Source: Candidatus Nitrososphaera gargensis Ga9.2
Lineage (GTDB): Archaea > Thermoproteota > Nitrososphaeria > Nitrososphaerales > Nitrososphaeraceae
Direction: 5' to 3'
DNA: 64,000 nucleotides
Assembly (NCBI RefSeq): GCF_000303155.1
Contig: NC_018719.1
Span: 1,364,001 to 1,428,000 of the forward strand
Made by a program: the position numbers and the translations under genes. The notes beneath the pieces are model-generated. The model was not told the origin of the DNA. It was given only the letters and a program-made list of their open reading frames with translations, and made no database searches. This document shows positions 43,105 to 51,573 of this stretch, piece after piece. Within the stretch, counting starts at the first letter, position 1. Every line of letters starts with the position of its first letter.

Positions 43105-44247
43105 TTAGCGCAGCTCGAAAGCCTTGTCGGTCTTTTCCCAGGTAAAGTTCTGGTCGTTTCTTCCAAAGTGACCGTAGGCTGCAGTCTTGTGGTATATCGG
43201 GCGCTTGAGGTCAAGCGTCTTTATGATGCCTGCCGGCCTCATGTCAAAGACTTTGTGGACCTTGGCTTCGATCTCTTCTTCCGAGGCCTTGCCGGTGCCA
43301 AACGTGTCTATCATTATAGAGACTGGTTCTGCCACACCTATCGCGTAGGCCACCTGCACTTCGCACTTGTCCGCAAGACCTGCAGCAACAATGTTCTTGG
43401 CCACGTATCTTGCCATGTAGCAGGCAGACCTGTCTACCTTTGACGGGTCCTTACCAGAGAACGCCCCGCCTCCATGCCTCCCCATGCCGCCATAGGTATC
43501 AGCAATTATCTTTCTACCTGTCAGGCCAGTGTCGCCGGGCGGGCCGCCTATCACGAACCTGCCTGTCGGGTTGACAAGGAACTTTGTCCTGCTATCAATC
43601 CAGCTGCCGCAGACTGGTTTTACCACCTTGTTGATTATCTCTTCTCGCAGCTGACTCATGCCAATGTCCGGCGAGTGCTGTGTCGAGACGACTACCGTGT
43701 CAATGCGTTTTGGAACGCCGTCTTCATAAACGACAGAGACTTGGGACTTGCCGTCCGGCCTGACCCAGCTCAGCTCTTTCTTTTTGCGCACTTGTGCCAG
43801 CTTCATCGATATCTGGTGAGCCATCGTGATCGGAAGTGGCATCAATTCTGGTGTTTCGTTTGTGGCGTATCCAAACATGAGCCCCTGATCGCCGGCTCCC
43901 TGCTCCTTGTTTGAAGTGGCCGTGACGCCCAGGGAGATATCAGGGCTCTGCTCGTGCAATGCTGCGAGCACGGCGCACGAGTCGCAGTCAAAACCATAAT
44001 CCGGCTTGTCGTACCCTATTTCCCTGATCGTGTCGCGCACGATCTTTTGCACATCCACCCTGCCCTTTGACGTGACCTCGCCGGCGACAAACACGATGCC
44101 AGTCGTGGTCATTGACTCTATGGCGACACGAGAGTCAGGATCCTGCCTTAGAAAATCGTCAAGAACGGCGTCAGATATCTGGTCGCACACCTTATCAGGG
44201 TGCCCCTCAGTTACGCTTTCAGATGTAAACAACCATCTTCTTACCAT
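43105..44247 (-). CDS. metK: S-adenosylmethionine synthetase, bacterial/eukaryal type
   Basis: 380 residues. [39 protein letters not shown] and [17 protein letters not shown] are the classical MetK signatures. This is the bacterial/eukaryal family, not the divergent archaeal MAT. It joins methionine and ATP to make SAM, used by the corrin methylases and the radical SAM enzymes nearby. ATG 44247. Confidence 0.95.
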   Translation of the reverse strand: MVRRWLFTSESVTEGHPDKVCDQISDAVLDDFLRQDPDSRVAIESMTTTGIVFVAGEVTSKGRVDVQKIVRDTIREIGYDKPDYGFDCDSCAVLAALHEQSPDISLGVTATSNKEQGAGDQGLMFGYATNETPELMPLPITMAHQISMKLAQVRKKKELSWVRPDGKSQVSVVYEDGVPKRIDTVVVSTQHSPDIGMSQLREEIINKVVKPVCGSWIDSRTKFLVNPTGRFVIGGPPGDTGLTGRKIIADTYGGMGRHGGGAFSGKDPSKVDRSACYMARYVAKNIVAAGLADKCEVQVAYAIGVAEPVSIMIDTFGTGKASEEEIEAKVHKVFDMRPAGIIKTLDLKRPIYHKTAAYGHFGRNDQNFTWEKTDKAFELR

Positions 44248-44272
44248 TTATAAAATAGCACCGACTTCATGG

Positions 44273-44530
44273 CTAGAACTCTTTTTCTAGTTTGATGAAC
44301 AGGACATTGTTGCCCCTTATCACGACCTTGCCATAGTTTGCAAGCACGTCAGAGCCGTTGAACTCTTCGGCGTCTGTCAGGATCAGGTTCATGTACGAGT
44401 CGACGTTGTTCATCCTGCCCTTGTATTCTATTTCGCTCTTGAGCCTTACAGCAACCTTCCTGTTGATCGCACGCTGCAGTGTCGACAGGGGGCGCTTTGG
44501 TTGCTGTTGTGATGACGGCGAAGATGACAA
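44273..44530 (-). CDS. Sm-like (LSM) protein
   Basis: 85 residues from TTG 44530, placed about 33 bases after a TTTTTATTCG box; the longer open frame would run into the divergent radB gene. Sm1 is visible in VAVRLKSEIEYKGRMNNVDSYMNLILTDAEE and Sm2 in YGKVVIRGNNVLFIKLE. LSM rings bind U-rich RNA. The Sm2 IRGNNV motif is typical of archaeal SmAP proteins. Confidence 0.88.
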   Translation of the reverse strand: MSSSPSSQQQPKRPLSTLQRAINRKVAVRLKSEIEYKGRMNNVDSYMNLILTDAEEFNGSDVLANYGKVVIRGNNVLFIKLEKEF

Positions 44531-44636
44531 TCTAACTAATCGCTTTTGAAAAATCGTGGCTCGAATAAAAAGGTTCCTTTGCCGCAGGTTCATAAGTGGG
44601 TTTTGTACATAGTAGAGATATAGCGAGCTTGGCACG

Positions 44637-45338
44637 TTGGCTACCACCATTTCTACCGGCTCAAAAGCAATAGATTCGCTCCTTGGAGGAGGCGGCATAC
44701 GCACAGGCATGCTAACGGATGTTTATGGCGAAAGCGGCTCGGGCAAGTCGCAACTTTGCTTCACCCTTTGTGCCAACTGCGCAAGGGCCGGTGGCACGGC
44801 GATATTTGTCGATACCGCCGGGACGTTCCGGCCAGAGCGCATAGTCGAGATATCCGGCTCGCCCGGCGCGCTTGAAAAGATCAATTTTATAAGGGCGCTT
44901 AACACGCTTGACCAGACAAACGCTATCAGGAAAATCCTTGACACAGGTCCGCAGCTCGTAGTAGTGGACACACTGACGTCGCTCTTTTCTGCAGAGTACT
45001 CGGGGCCTGCCCGGCACCTTGCGGTGATGAAGCACATGCACGAGCTGGCGCTCGCCGCGATAAATGCCGGCTGCGCGGTCGTAGTCACCAACATGGTCAG
45101 AAACGCGCCGATAACTGTAGTCGACCAGGCAGGCCGCAACATTGCGCAGGCGGTGGTGCCTTCCCAGCAGCGCGAGTATCTTGGGAGCTCGGTCTCGATC
45201 TATTCACATATAAAGGTCAAGCTGGAGATAGTCGACGCGGCCAAATCCTCGTTCAGGGCTCTGCTCGTCCAGTCGGCAGGCAAAGAGCCCGTGCCATTTT
45301 CCATAACGCCTCGCGGGATTTCTGATATCATCAATTAG
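44637..45338 (+). CDS. radB: RadB-like RecA-family recombinase
   Basis: 233 residues from TTG 44637. It lacks the N-terminal HhH domain of RadA and begins with the ATPase core: GIRTGMLTDVYGESGSGKSQLCF (Walker A) and QLVVVDTLTSLFS (Walker B). Length and domain content fit RadB, a recombination paralogue. Divergent from the LSM gene with a shared 106-base promoter region; the DPM1-GtrA gene follows. Confidence 0.82.
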   Translation: MATTISTGSKAIDSLLGGGGIRTGMLTDVYGESGSGKSQLCFTLCANCARAGGTAIFVDTAGTFRPERIVEISGSPGALEKINFIRALNTLDQTNAIRKILDTGPQLVVVDTLTSLFSAEYSGPARHLAVMKHMHELALAAINAGCAVVVTNMVRNAPITVVDQAGRNIAQAVVPSQQREYLGSSVSIYSHIKVKLEIVDAAKSSFRALLVQSAGKEPVPFSITPRGISDIIN

Positions 45339-45363
45339 AATAATTTTATACCCCGCTGTTCTA

Positions 45364-46551
45364 TTGGAGCATGTGAGCGCACCAGCGCAGGAAGAGCTGC
45401 TAAAGGCCGGCAAGGTGCCGCTGTCTATAGTCCTTCCAACGTACAACGAGTCTCAAAACATAGCCAAGATGCTCGATTCGATAGCCGAAGCGCTCCCTGC
45501 AGATACTGCCGCAGAGATTATCGTCGTGGACGACAATTCGCCCGATGGCACCGGCGACATTGCGGCCCAGCACGCCAAGAACATCAGCAACAAAAAAGTG
45601 CGCATCGAAGTCATCCGCCGGCCGGGCAAAATGGGGCTCAGCTCTGCCATACTTGCCGGCGTCCAATCGGCCGCAGGCGAGATCGTAGTTGTCATGGACG
45701 GCGACTTTTCCCACCCGCCGCAAACGATCTCCCACATGCTTGAGGAGCTCCAGGACCCGAAATGCGATATCGTGGTCGCGTCAAGGTACGTCAAGGGAGG
45801 CTCAGTGATAGGATGGCCTTTCAAGCGCAGACTCATGAGCAAGAGCGCGACAAAGATCGCGCAGGTGGGCCTTGGCATCGAAGTGAAGGATCCAATGTCA
45901 GGGTTCTTTGCTTTCAGGCGGCGCATCATAGAAGGAGTCAAGTTTGACGCGATAGGCTACAAAATGCTGCTTGAAATTCTGGTCAAGGCAAAGGGCGCCC
46001 GCGTCAAGGAAGTGCCTTATACTTTTACCAACAGGCGCGCCGGCGCCAGCAAGCTCGACTCGTCTGTCATGTTTGACTACCTGCGGGCGGTGTGGAGGCT
46101 GTACCGCTATGGCAAGTCGCTGCGGGAAAAGGAAAGACGCGCTTCGGTCCGCTTTCTTTCAAAAGCGGCAAGGTTTTACACGATCGGAGCGACTGGGCTG
46201 CTTGTCAATTATGCTGCCACTACCCTGTTTGTCGGACTGCTGCCGGGCATCTGGATCCTGTATGCAGCAGTGGCTGGAATAGTATTTTCGATAACTTCAA
46301 ACTTTTTCCTCAACAAGCTGTGGACATTTGAAGATAGGGACTTTACGGCAAACACGACACTGGTGCAATACGGCCTGTTTGCAGGCTTTAGCTCACCGGG
46401 TGCCGCCATACAGCTATCGATGCTATACATGCTGCATGGGAGCCAGCAGGTAAGCTACCCTGTCGCGCTGGTCCTTGCAGTGATGGTTGCAGCCGTTGGA
46501 AACTTTTTGTTCAACAAAAAGTGGACCTTCAAGGAGAAAATATGGAGCTAA
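45364..46551 (+). CDS. DPM1-like GT2 glycosyltransferase fused to a GtrA membrane domain
   Basis: 395 residues; TTG 45364 or GTG 45373. Residues 18-245: GT2 domain with SIVLPTYNESQNI, IIVVDDNSPDGTGDI and the DxD motif VVMDGDFSHPP, close to dolichol-phosphate mannose synthase. Residues 262-395: four membrane helices of the GtrA type (NFFLNKLWTFED, NFLFNKKWTF). It should charge a polyprenyl phosphate with a hexose and help move it across the membrane, supplying GT-C enzymes such as the pair at 35.5-38.7 kb. Confidence 0.9.
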   Translation: MEHVSAPAQEELLKAGKVPLSIVLPTYNESQNIAKMLDSIAEALPADTAAEIIVVDDNSPDGTGDIAAQHAKNISNKKVRIEVIRRPGKMGLSSAILAGVQSAAGEIVVVMDGDFSHPPQTISHMLEELQDPKCDIVVASRYVKGGSVIGWPFKRRLMSKSATKIAQVGLGIEVKDPMSGFFAFRRRIIEGVKFDAIGYKMLLEILVKAKGARVKEVPYTFTNRRAGASKLDSSVMFDYLRAVWRLYRYGKSLREKERRASVRFLSKAARFYTIGATGLLVNYAATTLFVGLLPGIWILYAAVAGIVFSITSNFFLNKLWTFEDRDFTANTTLVQYGLFAGFSSPGAAIQLSMLYMLHGSQQVSYPVALVLAVMVAAVGNFLFNKKWTFKEKIWS

Positions 46552-46655
46552 ATTGGCGACCGCGACGATACTATCACGGATTTGATAAATTTACATCAAA
46601 AACCTTAATTATTTACCTACACTAACAACATGCAACCAACAAAACGTCCGCTAAA

Positions 46656-46725
46656 TAGGTAGAAGGACCCTCCGTATCAATTAGGGGTATTTGGGGCCCC
46701 TGCGATAGGAGGACGACCCTACCTA
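46656..46725. ncRNA. Candidate structured RNA: three stacked helices
   Basis: Three nested inverted repeats: TAGGTAG (46656-46662) with CTACCTA (46719-46725); CCTCC-G-TATC (46669-46678) with GATA-GGAGG (46704-46712); AGGGG (46683-46687) with CCCCT (46697-46701). Together they make a long rod. A TTAATTATTTA box (about 46606-46616) lies 40-50 bases before the first arm, so it could be transcribed on its own. It is not a tRNA (no T-loop). Strand cannot be set with certainty; plus is favoured by the TATA-like box. Confidence 0.5.
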
Positions 46726-46804
46726 ATTATAGACACACATATAGAGTCTCCATACAGAACGTAGCGTCAAAATGCTTTAATCCGATTTCACCCGACCGTC
46801 GCCA

Positions 46805-47065
46805 TTGGATCTGATTGAGGAGTCTACCAAGATCCTGTCGGCCGCGCTGGAAGGCGCGTCGCGCGCCAGAATCGCGGCGCTGCAGCAACACCTAAAGCAT
46901 AACGAGATAGAATGGCTGCTGAAAATGCTCGTAGACAGGAAGCTGCTCGAGATGGACTCGACATCATCTTCAGCCTACTACTGGACTACCGTCAACGGCG
47001 TCAAGCTTTTAGAGATCCGGTTCAACATGGAGCGGATGCTGCAGGCGCAAAAAAGCCTAGTTTGA
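46805..47065 (+). CDS. Winged-helix-like protein, 86 aa
   Basis: From TTG 46805. ILSAALEGASRARIAALQQHL, then EIEWLLKMLVDRKLLE and a hairpin (AYYWTTVNGVKLLEI), is the order of a single winged helix, the same plan as the gene at 56839-57084. GCTTTAATCC around 46772-46781 is about 28 bases upstream, fitting a leaderless start. It overlaps the next, convergent gene by 9 bases. Confidence 0.68.
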   Translation: MDLIEESTKILSAALEGASRARIAALQQHLKHNEIEWLLKMLVDRKLLEMDSTSSSAYYWTTVNGVKLLEIRFNMERMLQAQKSLV

Positions 47066-48076
47066 GCGCCTCTTTCTCGGCTCCATCAGCCCCATCAGCT
47101 GGTAGCCGTATTCCAGATTGTGCTTGACGTGGTTTATCCCGTGCGTCCCATGCGGGACGAACTTGCCATCGAGGACGTTTTCGATGTAGGTCTTGGCTTT
47201 TCTTATCGAGTTAATGGCGTGCTGCAGCTGGTTGTCGGTCAGTTTGCGCCCAAGCTCCTTTTCAACCTCCTTCTTGAAGGCTGCCGGGCTTGATAGCAGT
47301 TTGCTGTACTTTTGCAGGCGCTTGTAGTTTAGCGAAAGATCGGTTATCTTTTTGATGTCTGCTGCTTGCAGGCCGGCAAGCGACTGCTCAAGGTCCTTCC
47401 GCGGCCTGCCTGTGATGTGCACGAGGTTTTCCACCAGCTCGTCGCTGTACGAGGGCAGATCCTGTGAGGCAGATGATGCCGGCTTTTCGCTTGTCGGAGT
47501 TCCGACATAGGTTGCAGCAGGGTCTTCCAGTATCGCAGTTGACTTTCTTTCCTGATAATATCTATCTAGGCTATAGACTCCGACTGCCTCTCCTCTGGTA
47601 TCAACCCCCTTGTCAAGTGCAGAAATAGTATCGACAATGATCCGGGGGTAGTGCAGCTTCACCCTGTCATCTGACTTTTGGTAGTTCTCCATGATGTCGA
47701 CGTAAATGTGAAAAGTGGCGTCGTTGACCGCCTTTGCACCGGCCCTCTTTGAATCGACGCCCTTTGCAGCCACCGTCAAAAAGTCGCACATTTCGGATTG
47801 GGAGAACAGCCGGCCGCTGACTGCGCACGAGTCGGCTATTGCCTTGGCCGCGGTTATCCACTTGCCGTACGTGTTCACTGTGCCAAGTGGGACACTTCCT
47901 ACAAATTCAACCGCCTTTTTTCGCACCTCAGGGTCGTCGATCTTGAGCAGGTCAAGGCATGCAGTAAGCACGTTGCCCAAGGATGGAGAGGAAGAAAAAG
48001 ACTGGCTTTCGTTTGGCTCTTGGAGGGATGGCGAAGGATGCTGCTTGCTGTTGTTAGCGGAAGGATGAGAAACCAT
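47057..48076 (-). CDS. Hypothetical protein, 339 aa
   Basis: ATG 48076 is preferred; the open frame extends further, but into the divergent dUTPase promoter. Residues 1-30 are low complexity (Ser, Pro, Gln). The rest is helical: LTACLDLLKIDDPEVRKKAVEFVG, GTVNTYGKWITAAKAIA, and after a linker PSYSDELVENLVHITGRPRKDLEQSL. The C-terminus (GTHGINHVKHNLEYGYQLMG, residues about 310-329) looks strongly conserved and histidine-rich. I do not recognise the family. Confidence 0.65.
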   Translation of the reverse strand: MVSHPSANNSKQHPSPSLQEPNESQSFSSSPSLGNVLTACLDLLKIDDPEVRKKAVEFVGSVPLGTVNTYGKWITAAKAIADSCAVSGRLFSQSEMCDFLTVAAKGVDSKRAGAKAVNDATFHIYVDIMENYQKSDDRVKLHYPRIIVDTISALDKGVDTRGEAVGVYSLDRYYQERKSTAILEDPAATYVGTPTSEKPASSASQDLPSYSDELVENLVHITGRPRKDLEQSLAGLQAADIKKITDLSLNYKRLQKYSKLLSSPAAFKKEVEKELGRKLTDNQLQHAINSIRKAKTYIENVLDGKFVPHGTHGINHVKHNLEYGYQLMGLMEPRKRRSN

Positions 48077-48188
48077 TGTCAAGGCTAATAGGCAAAAATC
48101 ATGCCTTAAAGCTTTCGCAGGCACCCTGCCATTCGACACCAGTCGGAGAACAAGGCTTTTTACGTAGGCGGCTGGAACTAGCAGGTTG

Positions 48189-48518
48189 ATGGACACCCTT
48201 GAAGCCATTTTTTCAATGCAGAAGGAACTTGCATCCATGATGGACCTATCTCGCTATCCAACTTCGGCCGAGGGCAGGGTTTCGGCGCTTTCGACTGCGA
48301 TAATCCACGAAGCGGTGGAGCTCCAGCGGCTTACGAGCTGGAAGTGGTGGAAAAAGCCGGCAGCCTTTGACAGCATGGCGGCAAAGGAGGAACTTATCGA
48401 CATCTGGCATTTTGTCGTCCAGGCATCGATAGAGCTTGGCATGAGCCCGGCCGACATACTGGAGGAATACAAGAAAAAGAACAAGGTCAACCGCGATAGG
48501 CAGGCTTCAGGCTACTAG
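48189..48518 (+). CDS. All-alpha dUTPase (dimeric dUTPase/MazG-like family)
   Basis: 109 residues from ATG 48189 (TTG 48186 also in frame). HEAVELQRLTSWKWWKK near residue 40 and EELIDIWHFVVQASIELGM near residue 68 hold the E-x(2-3)-E and E-x3-D metal motifs; KKKNKVNRDRQASGY at the end is the nucleotide-binding tail of the dimeric dUTPases. It removes dUTP and supplies dUMP. Convergent with the MtrA-like gene, 12-base overlap. Confidence 0.85.
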   Translation: MDTLEAIFSMQKELASMMDLSRYPTSAEGRVSALSTAIIHEAVELQRLTSWKWWKKPAAFDSMAAKEELIDIWHFVVQASIELGMSPADILEEYKKKNKVNRDRQASGY

Positions 48519-48980
48519 TAGCTTCTCAATATCAGTGGTGCCTATCATGTCCAAGATTTCGACCTGTTGCCTGAATGCATCCACATCGCCGGCTGGCGAC
48601 TCTAATATCGGGTACGGCCCCAGTGCGCCGACTATCCTGCCATTCCTGTCTATGCCGTTTCTGGCAAGCGCAAGCAGGGCCTGACCCGCCCTGTGCCCCT
48701 TGACCTCTTTGCCGCAGACGATTATGCGCCTAAGCTCTGGATGATCGAGCGCAAACTTGATCATCGCGTCGATGCCCCTGTTCTCCGAGAGGAGCCGGCC
48801 GGCTATTGCGATCTTGTTCATAACAGGATCAGACTTGGATAGCTTTTCCAAGAGATCCATGCTTGACAGAGTGCATATCGCCAGCTCCTTTCCCATGCCA
48901 AGGTGGTATTCGTGCTTGATCGGCAGCACGGCTTCACACACCTTACCGGCCACATCGTCGAGTTTTTTCCGGATGCCCAT
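48507..48980 (-). CDS. MtrA-like protein (tetrahydromethanopterin S-methyltransferase subunit A homologue)
   Basis: 157 residues from ATG 48980. VLPIKHEYHLGMGKELAICTLSSMDLL, IAGRLLSENRGIDAMIKFAL, CGKEVKGHRAGQALLAL and GPYPILESP closely follow MtrA of methanogens, the subunit that holds a corrinoid. The C-terminal membrane anchor of methanogen MtrA is absent. No other mtr gene is present. With a cobalamin pathway in the same window, a soluble corrinoid carrier is plausible. Confidence 0.85.
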   Translation of the reverse strand: MGIRKKLDDVAGKVCEAVLPIKHEYHLGMGKELAICTLSSMDLLEKLSKSDPVMNKIAIAGRLLSENRGIDAMIKFALDHPELRRIIVCGKEVKGHRAGQALLALARNGIDRNGRIVGALGPYPILESPAGDVDAFRQQVEILDMIGTTDIEKLLVA

Positions 48981-48985
48981 TATTA

Positions 48986-49387
48986 TTAGAGTCCCCAGCT
49001 GACCTTGCTTATCGGAGTCATCTTGAGGAATGGCGCTTCGCCTTCCTTCCATGGATCCCGTCTCACCCATTCAAAGCGATCGTGGAATATCTTGTAAAGC
49101 CTTGCAAATTCCTTCCCTTTTTCGATTATCTCTGCCTTCCCCTGGATGCACACGGCCTTGTTGCCAACAGAGCTGTAGATGTCAACTGCCAGAGCCACGC
49201 GGTTGTTCGCCTTGATGTTTTCGTACTTTTTTGTTTCATAGTCGGTTGCAATGTAAAAGGCGCCGTCCTCAAAAACGTACGACACTGGCGTAATGTGCGG
49301 AATGTTGTCATGGCATGTTGCTATCCTGCATGCCTCGTTACGTTCCAGAAACTCGCGCTCTGCCTTGCTGAAGGTCACTCTGCCCAA
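48986..49387 (-). CDS. PNPOx-like flavin/F420-binding protein
   Basis: 133 residues from TTG 49387, chosen because TATAAATA (minus strand, 49411-49418) is about 27 bases upstream; ATG 49447 is the alternative. FLERNEACRIATCHDNIPHITPVSYVFEDGAFYIAT, then KKYENIKANNRVALAVDI, is the split beta-barrel of pyridoxamine-5'-phosphate oxidase-like proteins, many of which use F420. It ends 5 bases before the MtrA-like gene and is probably co-transcribed with it. Confidence 0.8.
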   Translation of the reverse strand: MGRVTFSKAEREFLERNEACRIATCHDNIPHITPVSYVFEDGAFYIATDYETKKYENIKANNRVALAVDIYSSVGNKAVCIQGKAEIIEKGKEFARLYKIFHDRFEWVRRDPWKEGEAPFLKMTPISKVSWGL

Positions 49388-49410
49388 CAGAAGAATCTGG
49401 AAATTCCTGC

Positions 49411-49418
49411 TATTTATA
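49411..49418 (-). promoter_or_regulatory. TATA box for the PNPOx-mtrA pair
   Basis: TATAAATA on the minus strand, a consensus archaeal TATA box about 27 bases before TTG 49387. It decides the start of the PNPOx-like gene. Confidence 0.6.
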
Positions 49419-49465
49419 GACGCGTGTTTGAACTCATTAAATAACATGTCTGCGTAGCAATTGCA

Positions 49466-49597
49466 ATGGCATCCAGAGCGAACGTTGCTCAGGTGAGATG
49501 CTCGGTCTGTGGAAAGACCTTTCTGACGCAGCAGGAGGCCGACGAGCACACAAAGCGCGACCACGTGCAGCAAACGAGCCCCGCCGGCGTAAGCTAA
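49466..49597 (+). CDS. C2H2 zinc-finger microprotein, 43 aa
   Basis: ATG 49466 to TAA 49597, 25 bases after ATTAAATAA (49436-49444). CSVCGKTFLTQQEADEHTKRDH has the C-x2-C-x12-H-x4-H spacing of a classical C2H2 finger with the hydrophobic F and other core positions. The whole protein is one finger with short tails. Divergent from the PNPOx-like gene. A second single-finger gene is at 50506-50679. Confidence 0.75.
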   Translation: MASRANVAQVRCSVCGKTFLTQQEADEHTKRDHVQQTSPAGVS

Positions 49598-49872
49598 GAG
49601 CCACCACTAGTTTTTTTGTCACTTCTCCACCTGCTGAATCTTACCATGAACACGCCGGCTGCGATTATCAGCAACGTAACTGCAAGGAACCCCGGCTGCA
49701 CTATTGCGGCTAGTTGCTCCGGCGCCGTCGAAGTGTAGGAGCACCTTTCTTTACTATCTTCGCACTCTTTGATCACTGGGAACGCCAGCAGAACGACTAC
49801 GAACGCCACCAAGAGTGCGACTCCGGCCGATGACACTATCGCGCCAGACTTGGCAAGCACTTCAAGCGACAA
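49594..49872 (-). CDS. Small membrane protein, two TM helices, 92 aa
   Basis: Residues 8-32 and 60-78 are membrane helices. The loop between them has two cysteines (IKECEDSKERCSY) that could form a disulfide outside the cell. The tail is basic (RFSRWRSDKK). No family recognised. The end overlaps the zinc-finger gene by 4 bases. Confidence 0.65.
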   Translation of the reverse strand: MSLEVLAKSGAIVSSAGVALLVAFVVVLLAFPVIKECEDSKERCSYTSTAPEQLAAIVQPGFLAVTLLIIAAGVFMVRFSRWRSDKKTSGGS

Positions 49873-49901
49873 TCAGCAATATGCTGCTCATGGGCGCTTG
49901 A

Positions 49902-50552
49902 TTAAAGTTCCGCAGGGTCGAGTGTGGCAAAGCGGTACGAATCATCCTTCCGCACCCGCTTGAAGCGGCTATCAAAGTACAGAAAGGGCTTGTCCTTGTA
50001 GACATGCTTGTCCCACAGGTCGTGAACCTTGCCAAAATAGTCCTTTTTCGTCTTGCCCTTCATCCGGAGAAGCTCATGCGCAAGGACGTGCGACACCCGG
50101 GGGCAGTTATTATCCGCATAGAACACATAGCGCTCTGTCTCAGAGACGCCGCTGTCCGGCCTCTGCCACCATGCCATCCCGATGTTCTCTGCCGTGTATC
50201 CCTCGGTATTACAGTCAGTCCAGAACGGCTTGAAATATGCAAGGTAAAAGTGGTAAATATCGTTTCCTCTTTCAGAGTGGTCCCTTACAAGGTATGCAAG
50301 CGACATCCTGTCAAACAGCTTGCCCGGGATCACGGGCAGGATGTCGGCTTCGACAGGCAGCTCGACATCGAAATAGCGCTGCGCCCACCACTTGAAGAAA
50401 CGGGACATAGATGAAACGTAGCCCCAATCCTCCTGCTGTCTCTGCTGCCACTCTTTATTCTTGGCGACATAGATGAAGAAGAGCTTGTCTGCTTTCAACG
50501 CTGGCTCAGCCGTCTTTGTGCGTATGATGGCCACCGCAGCTGCACGAGTCAT
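49902..50552 (-). CDS. Hypothetical protein with SprT/minigluzincin-like helix, 216 aa
   Basis: ATG 50552; a later GTG (50534) would reduce overlap with the upstream zinc-finger gene. The protein is rich in aromatics (FFKWWAQRYF, IYHFYLAYFKPFW). CPRVSHVLAHELLRMKGKTKKDYFGKVHDLWDKH near residues 149-182 has an H-E core and a third H, recalling metallopeptidase helices, but lacks a clean HExxH. I cannot assign a function. Confidence 0.6.
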   Translation of the reverse strand: MTRAAAVAIIRTKTAEPALKADKLFFIYVAKNKEWQQRQQEDWGYVSSMSRFFKWWAQRYFDVELPVEADILPVIPGKLFDRMSLAYLVRDHSERGNDIYHFYLAYFKPFWTDCNTEGYTAENIGMAWWQRPDSGVSETERYVFYADNNCPRVSHVLAHELLRMKGKTKKDYFGKVHDLWDKHVYKDKPFLYFDSRFKRVRKDDSYRFATLDPAEL

Positions 50553-50679
50553 CGCCGCCCACCCAGCCGGTCTTTTTCGGCTGCGGATGGAACTTGCTCA
50601 TGTGCTTCAATAACTTGTAGTCAGAATCAAAACCCTCGCCGCAGATCGAGCAGTTCTGGAGTATCCGGAATTCTTTCAA
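50506..50679 (-). CDS. C2H2 zinc-finger microprotein, 57 aa
   Basis: TTG 50679 to TGA 50506. CSICGEGFDSDYKLLKHMSKFH is a C-x2-C-x12-H-x4-H finger. The C-terminal tail has a second Cys/His cluster (DSCSCGGHHTHKDG) that may bind another metal. It overlaps the following gene by 47 bases in another frame. Confidence 0.65.
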   Translation of the reverse strand: MKEFRILQNCSICGEGFDSDYKLLKHMSKFHPQPKKTGWVGGDDSCSCGGHHTHKDG

Positions 50680-50928
50680 CGTTCTACGATTAAATTAAAA
50701 AGGAATTTAAGCATAACTGCAAGCAGGCAGCGGAATCTACAGTTCATCACATATCTTGGACAATAGGAGCATATTGGCAGTCATCATTCCGCCGCAAAAG
50801 CCGGTAGTTTTGATCACATTTTTCACGGTAGGAACAAATGAGGACCACTACCGGAAATAAAAGAGAAATAATAAGTTGTACACATTCGTTATAAAGTGAT
50901 AATATCGATAGGGTGCAATGATTGATGG
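50680..50928. other. Intergenic, 250 bases
   Basis: AT-rich between divergent genes. GTTATAAAGTG (about 50887-50899) is a likely TATA box for the decayed DUF892 gene. A reverse-strand open frame here has no family features and was not called. Confidence 0.35.
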
Positions 50929-51531
50929 ATGGCTCACAAGAACCAACCATCAGGAACGAAAAGAAATGCCAAAAAGATGATGACCATTAACGATAAACTT
51001 GTCATCTACCTTAATGACGCTTTAGCTATTGAAAATGTCGCTATACCAAGGTTGCAGCAAAGGATAAAGGAAGTCTCCCTGCCCGAAGCAAAAGAGCAAT
51101 TGAAGCACCACCTTGAAGAAACGAGAGAGCAACAAAGTAGACGAGCAACTTATTTCGAACCTTGGCGGAAAGGCTACCCATGAAGCTGCACTGCTGCCTC
51201 TACCTGCGACACCCAAGAGCTTAGCAAACGCAATGAAGCAGTCAGTTATAGAAGCAGAGAAACAGCTGATAGCAGCCAAAGAGGATGTGATAATAGAAAA
51301 TGCCGAGATTGTATGCACGATACGCTGAGCCAGCTCGCCCAGATTATGGATGTCGGTGATGCAGTGCCAGTATTTGCACAGAATCTTAATGAAGAAAAGG
51401 AAATGGCTGATTGGCTAAGAGCGAACCTGCCTGCAATGATAACGCAGCTCTATCCATAGTCTTCGGTTGCCTCTGAAGCTGGCGACAGCCAGACACAACA
51501 AGTGGGCGCAGGAACAACTGCTGAAGCGTGA
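50929..51531 (+). pseudogene. Decayed DUF892 (YciE/YciF) ferritin-like gene
   Basis: Frame 1 (50929 on) encodes INDKLVIYLNDALAIENVAIPR and LKHHLEETREQQSR, the N-terminal helices of DUF892. After a shift near 51140, frame 2 continues LISNLGGKATHEAALLPLP and AAKEDVIIENAEIV. A further shift near 51312 gives LSQLAQIMDVGDAVPVFAQNL and LPAMITQLYP, then an in-frame TAG and a polar tail ending TGA 51531. The pieces align in order with one ferritin-like four-helix protein, so the gene is broken at least three times. Confidence 0.8.
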
Positions 51532-51573
51532 TTGATTGATTAAAAACTACGCCAGCCTATTGTTGCGTCGATT

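Noticed and set aside
49902-50552. Assignment as a zinc metallopeptidase
   Set aside because: The H-E core lacks the second histidine at HExxH spacing, so I left it as hypothetical.
50747-50950. 67-aa minus-strand ORF with a hydrophobic stretch
   Set aside because: It overlaps the promoter and start of the DUF892 gene, has no motif, and its composition looks random.
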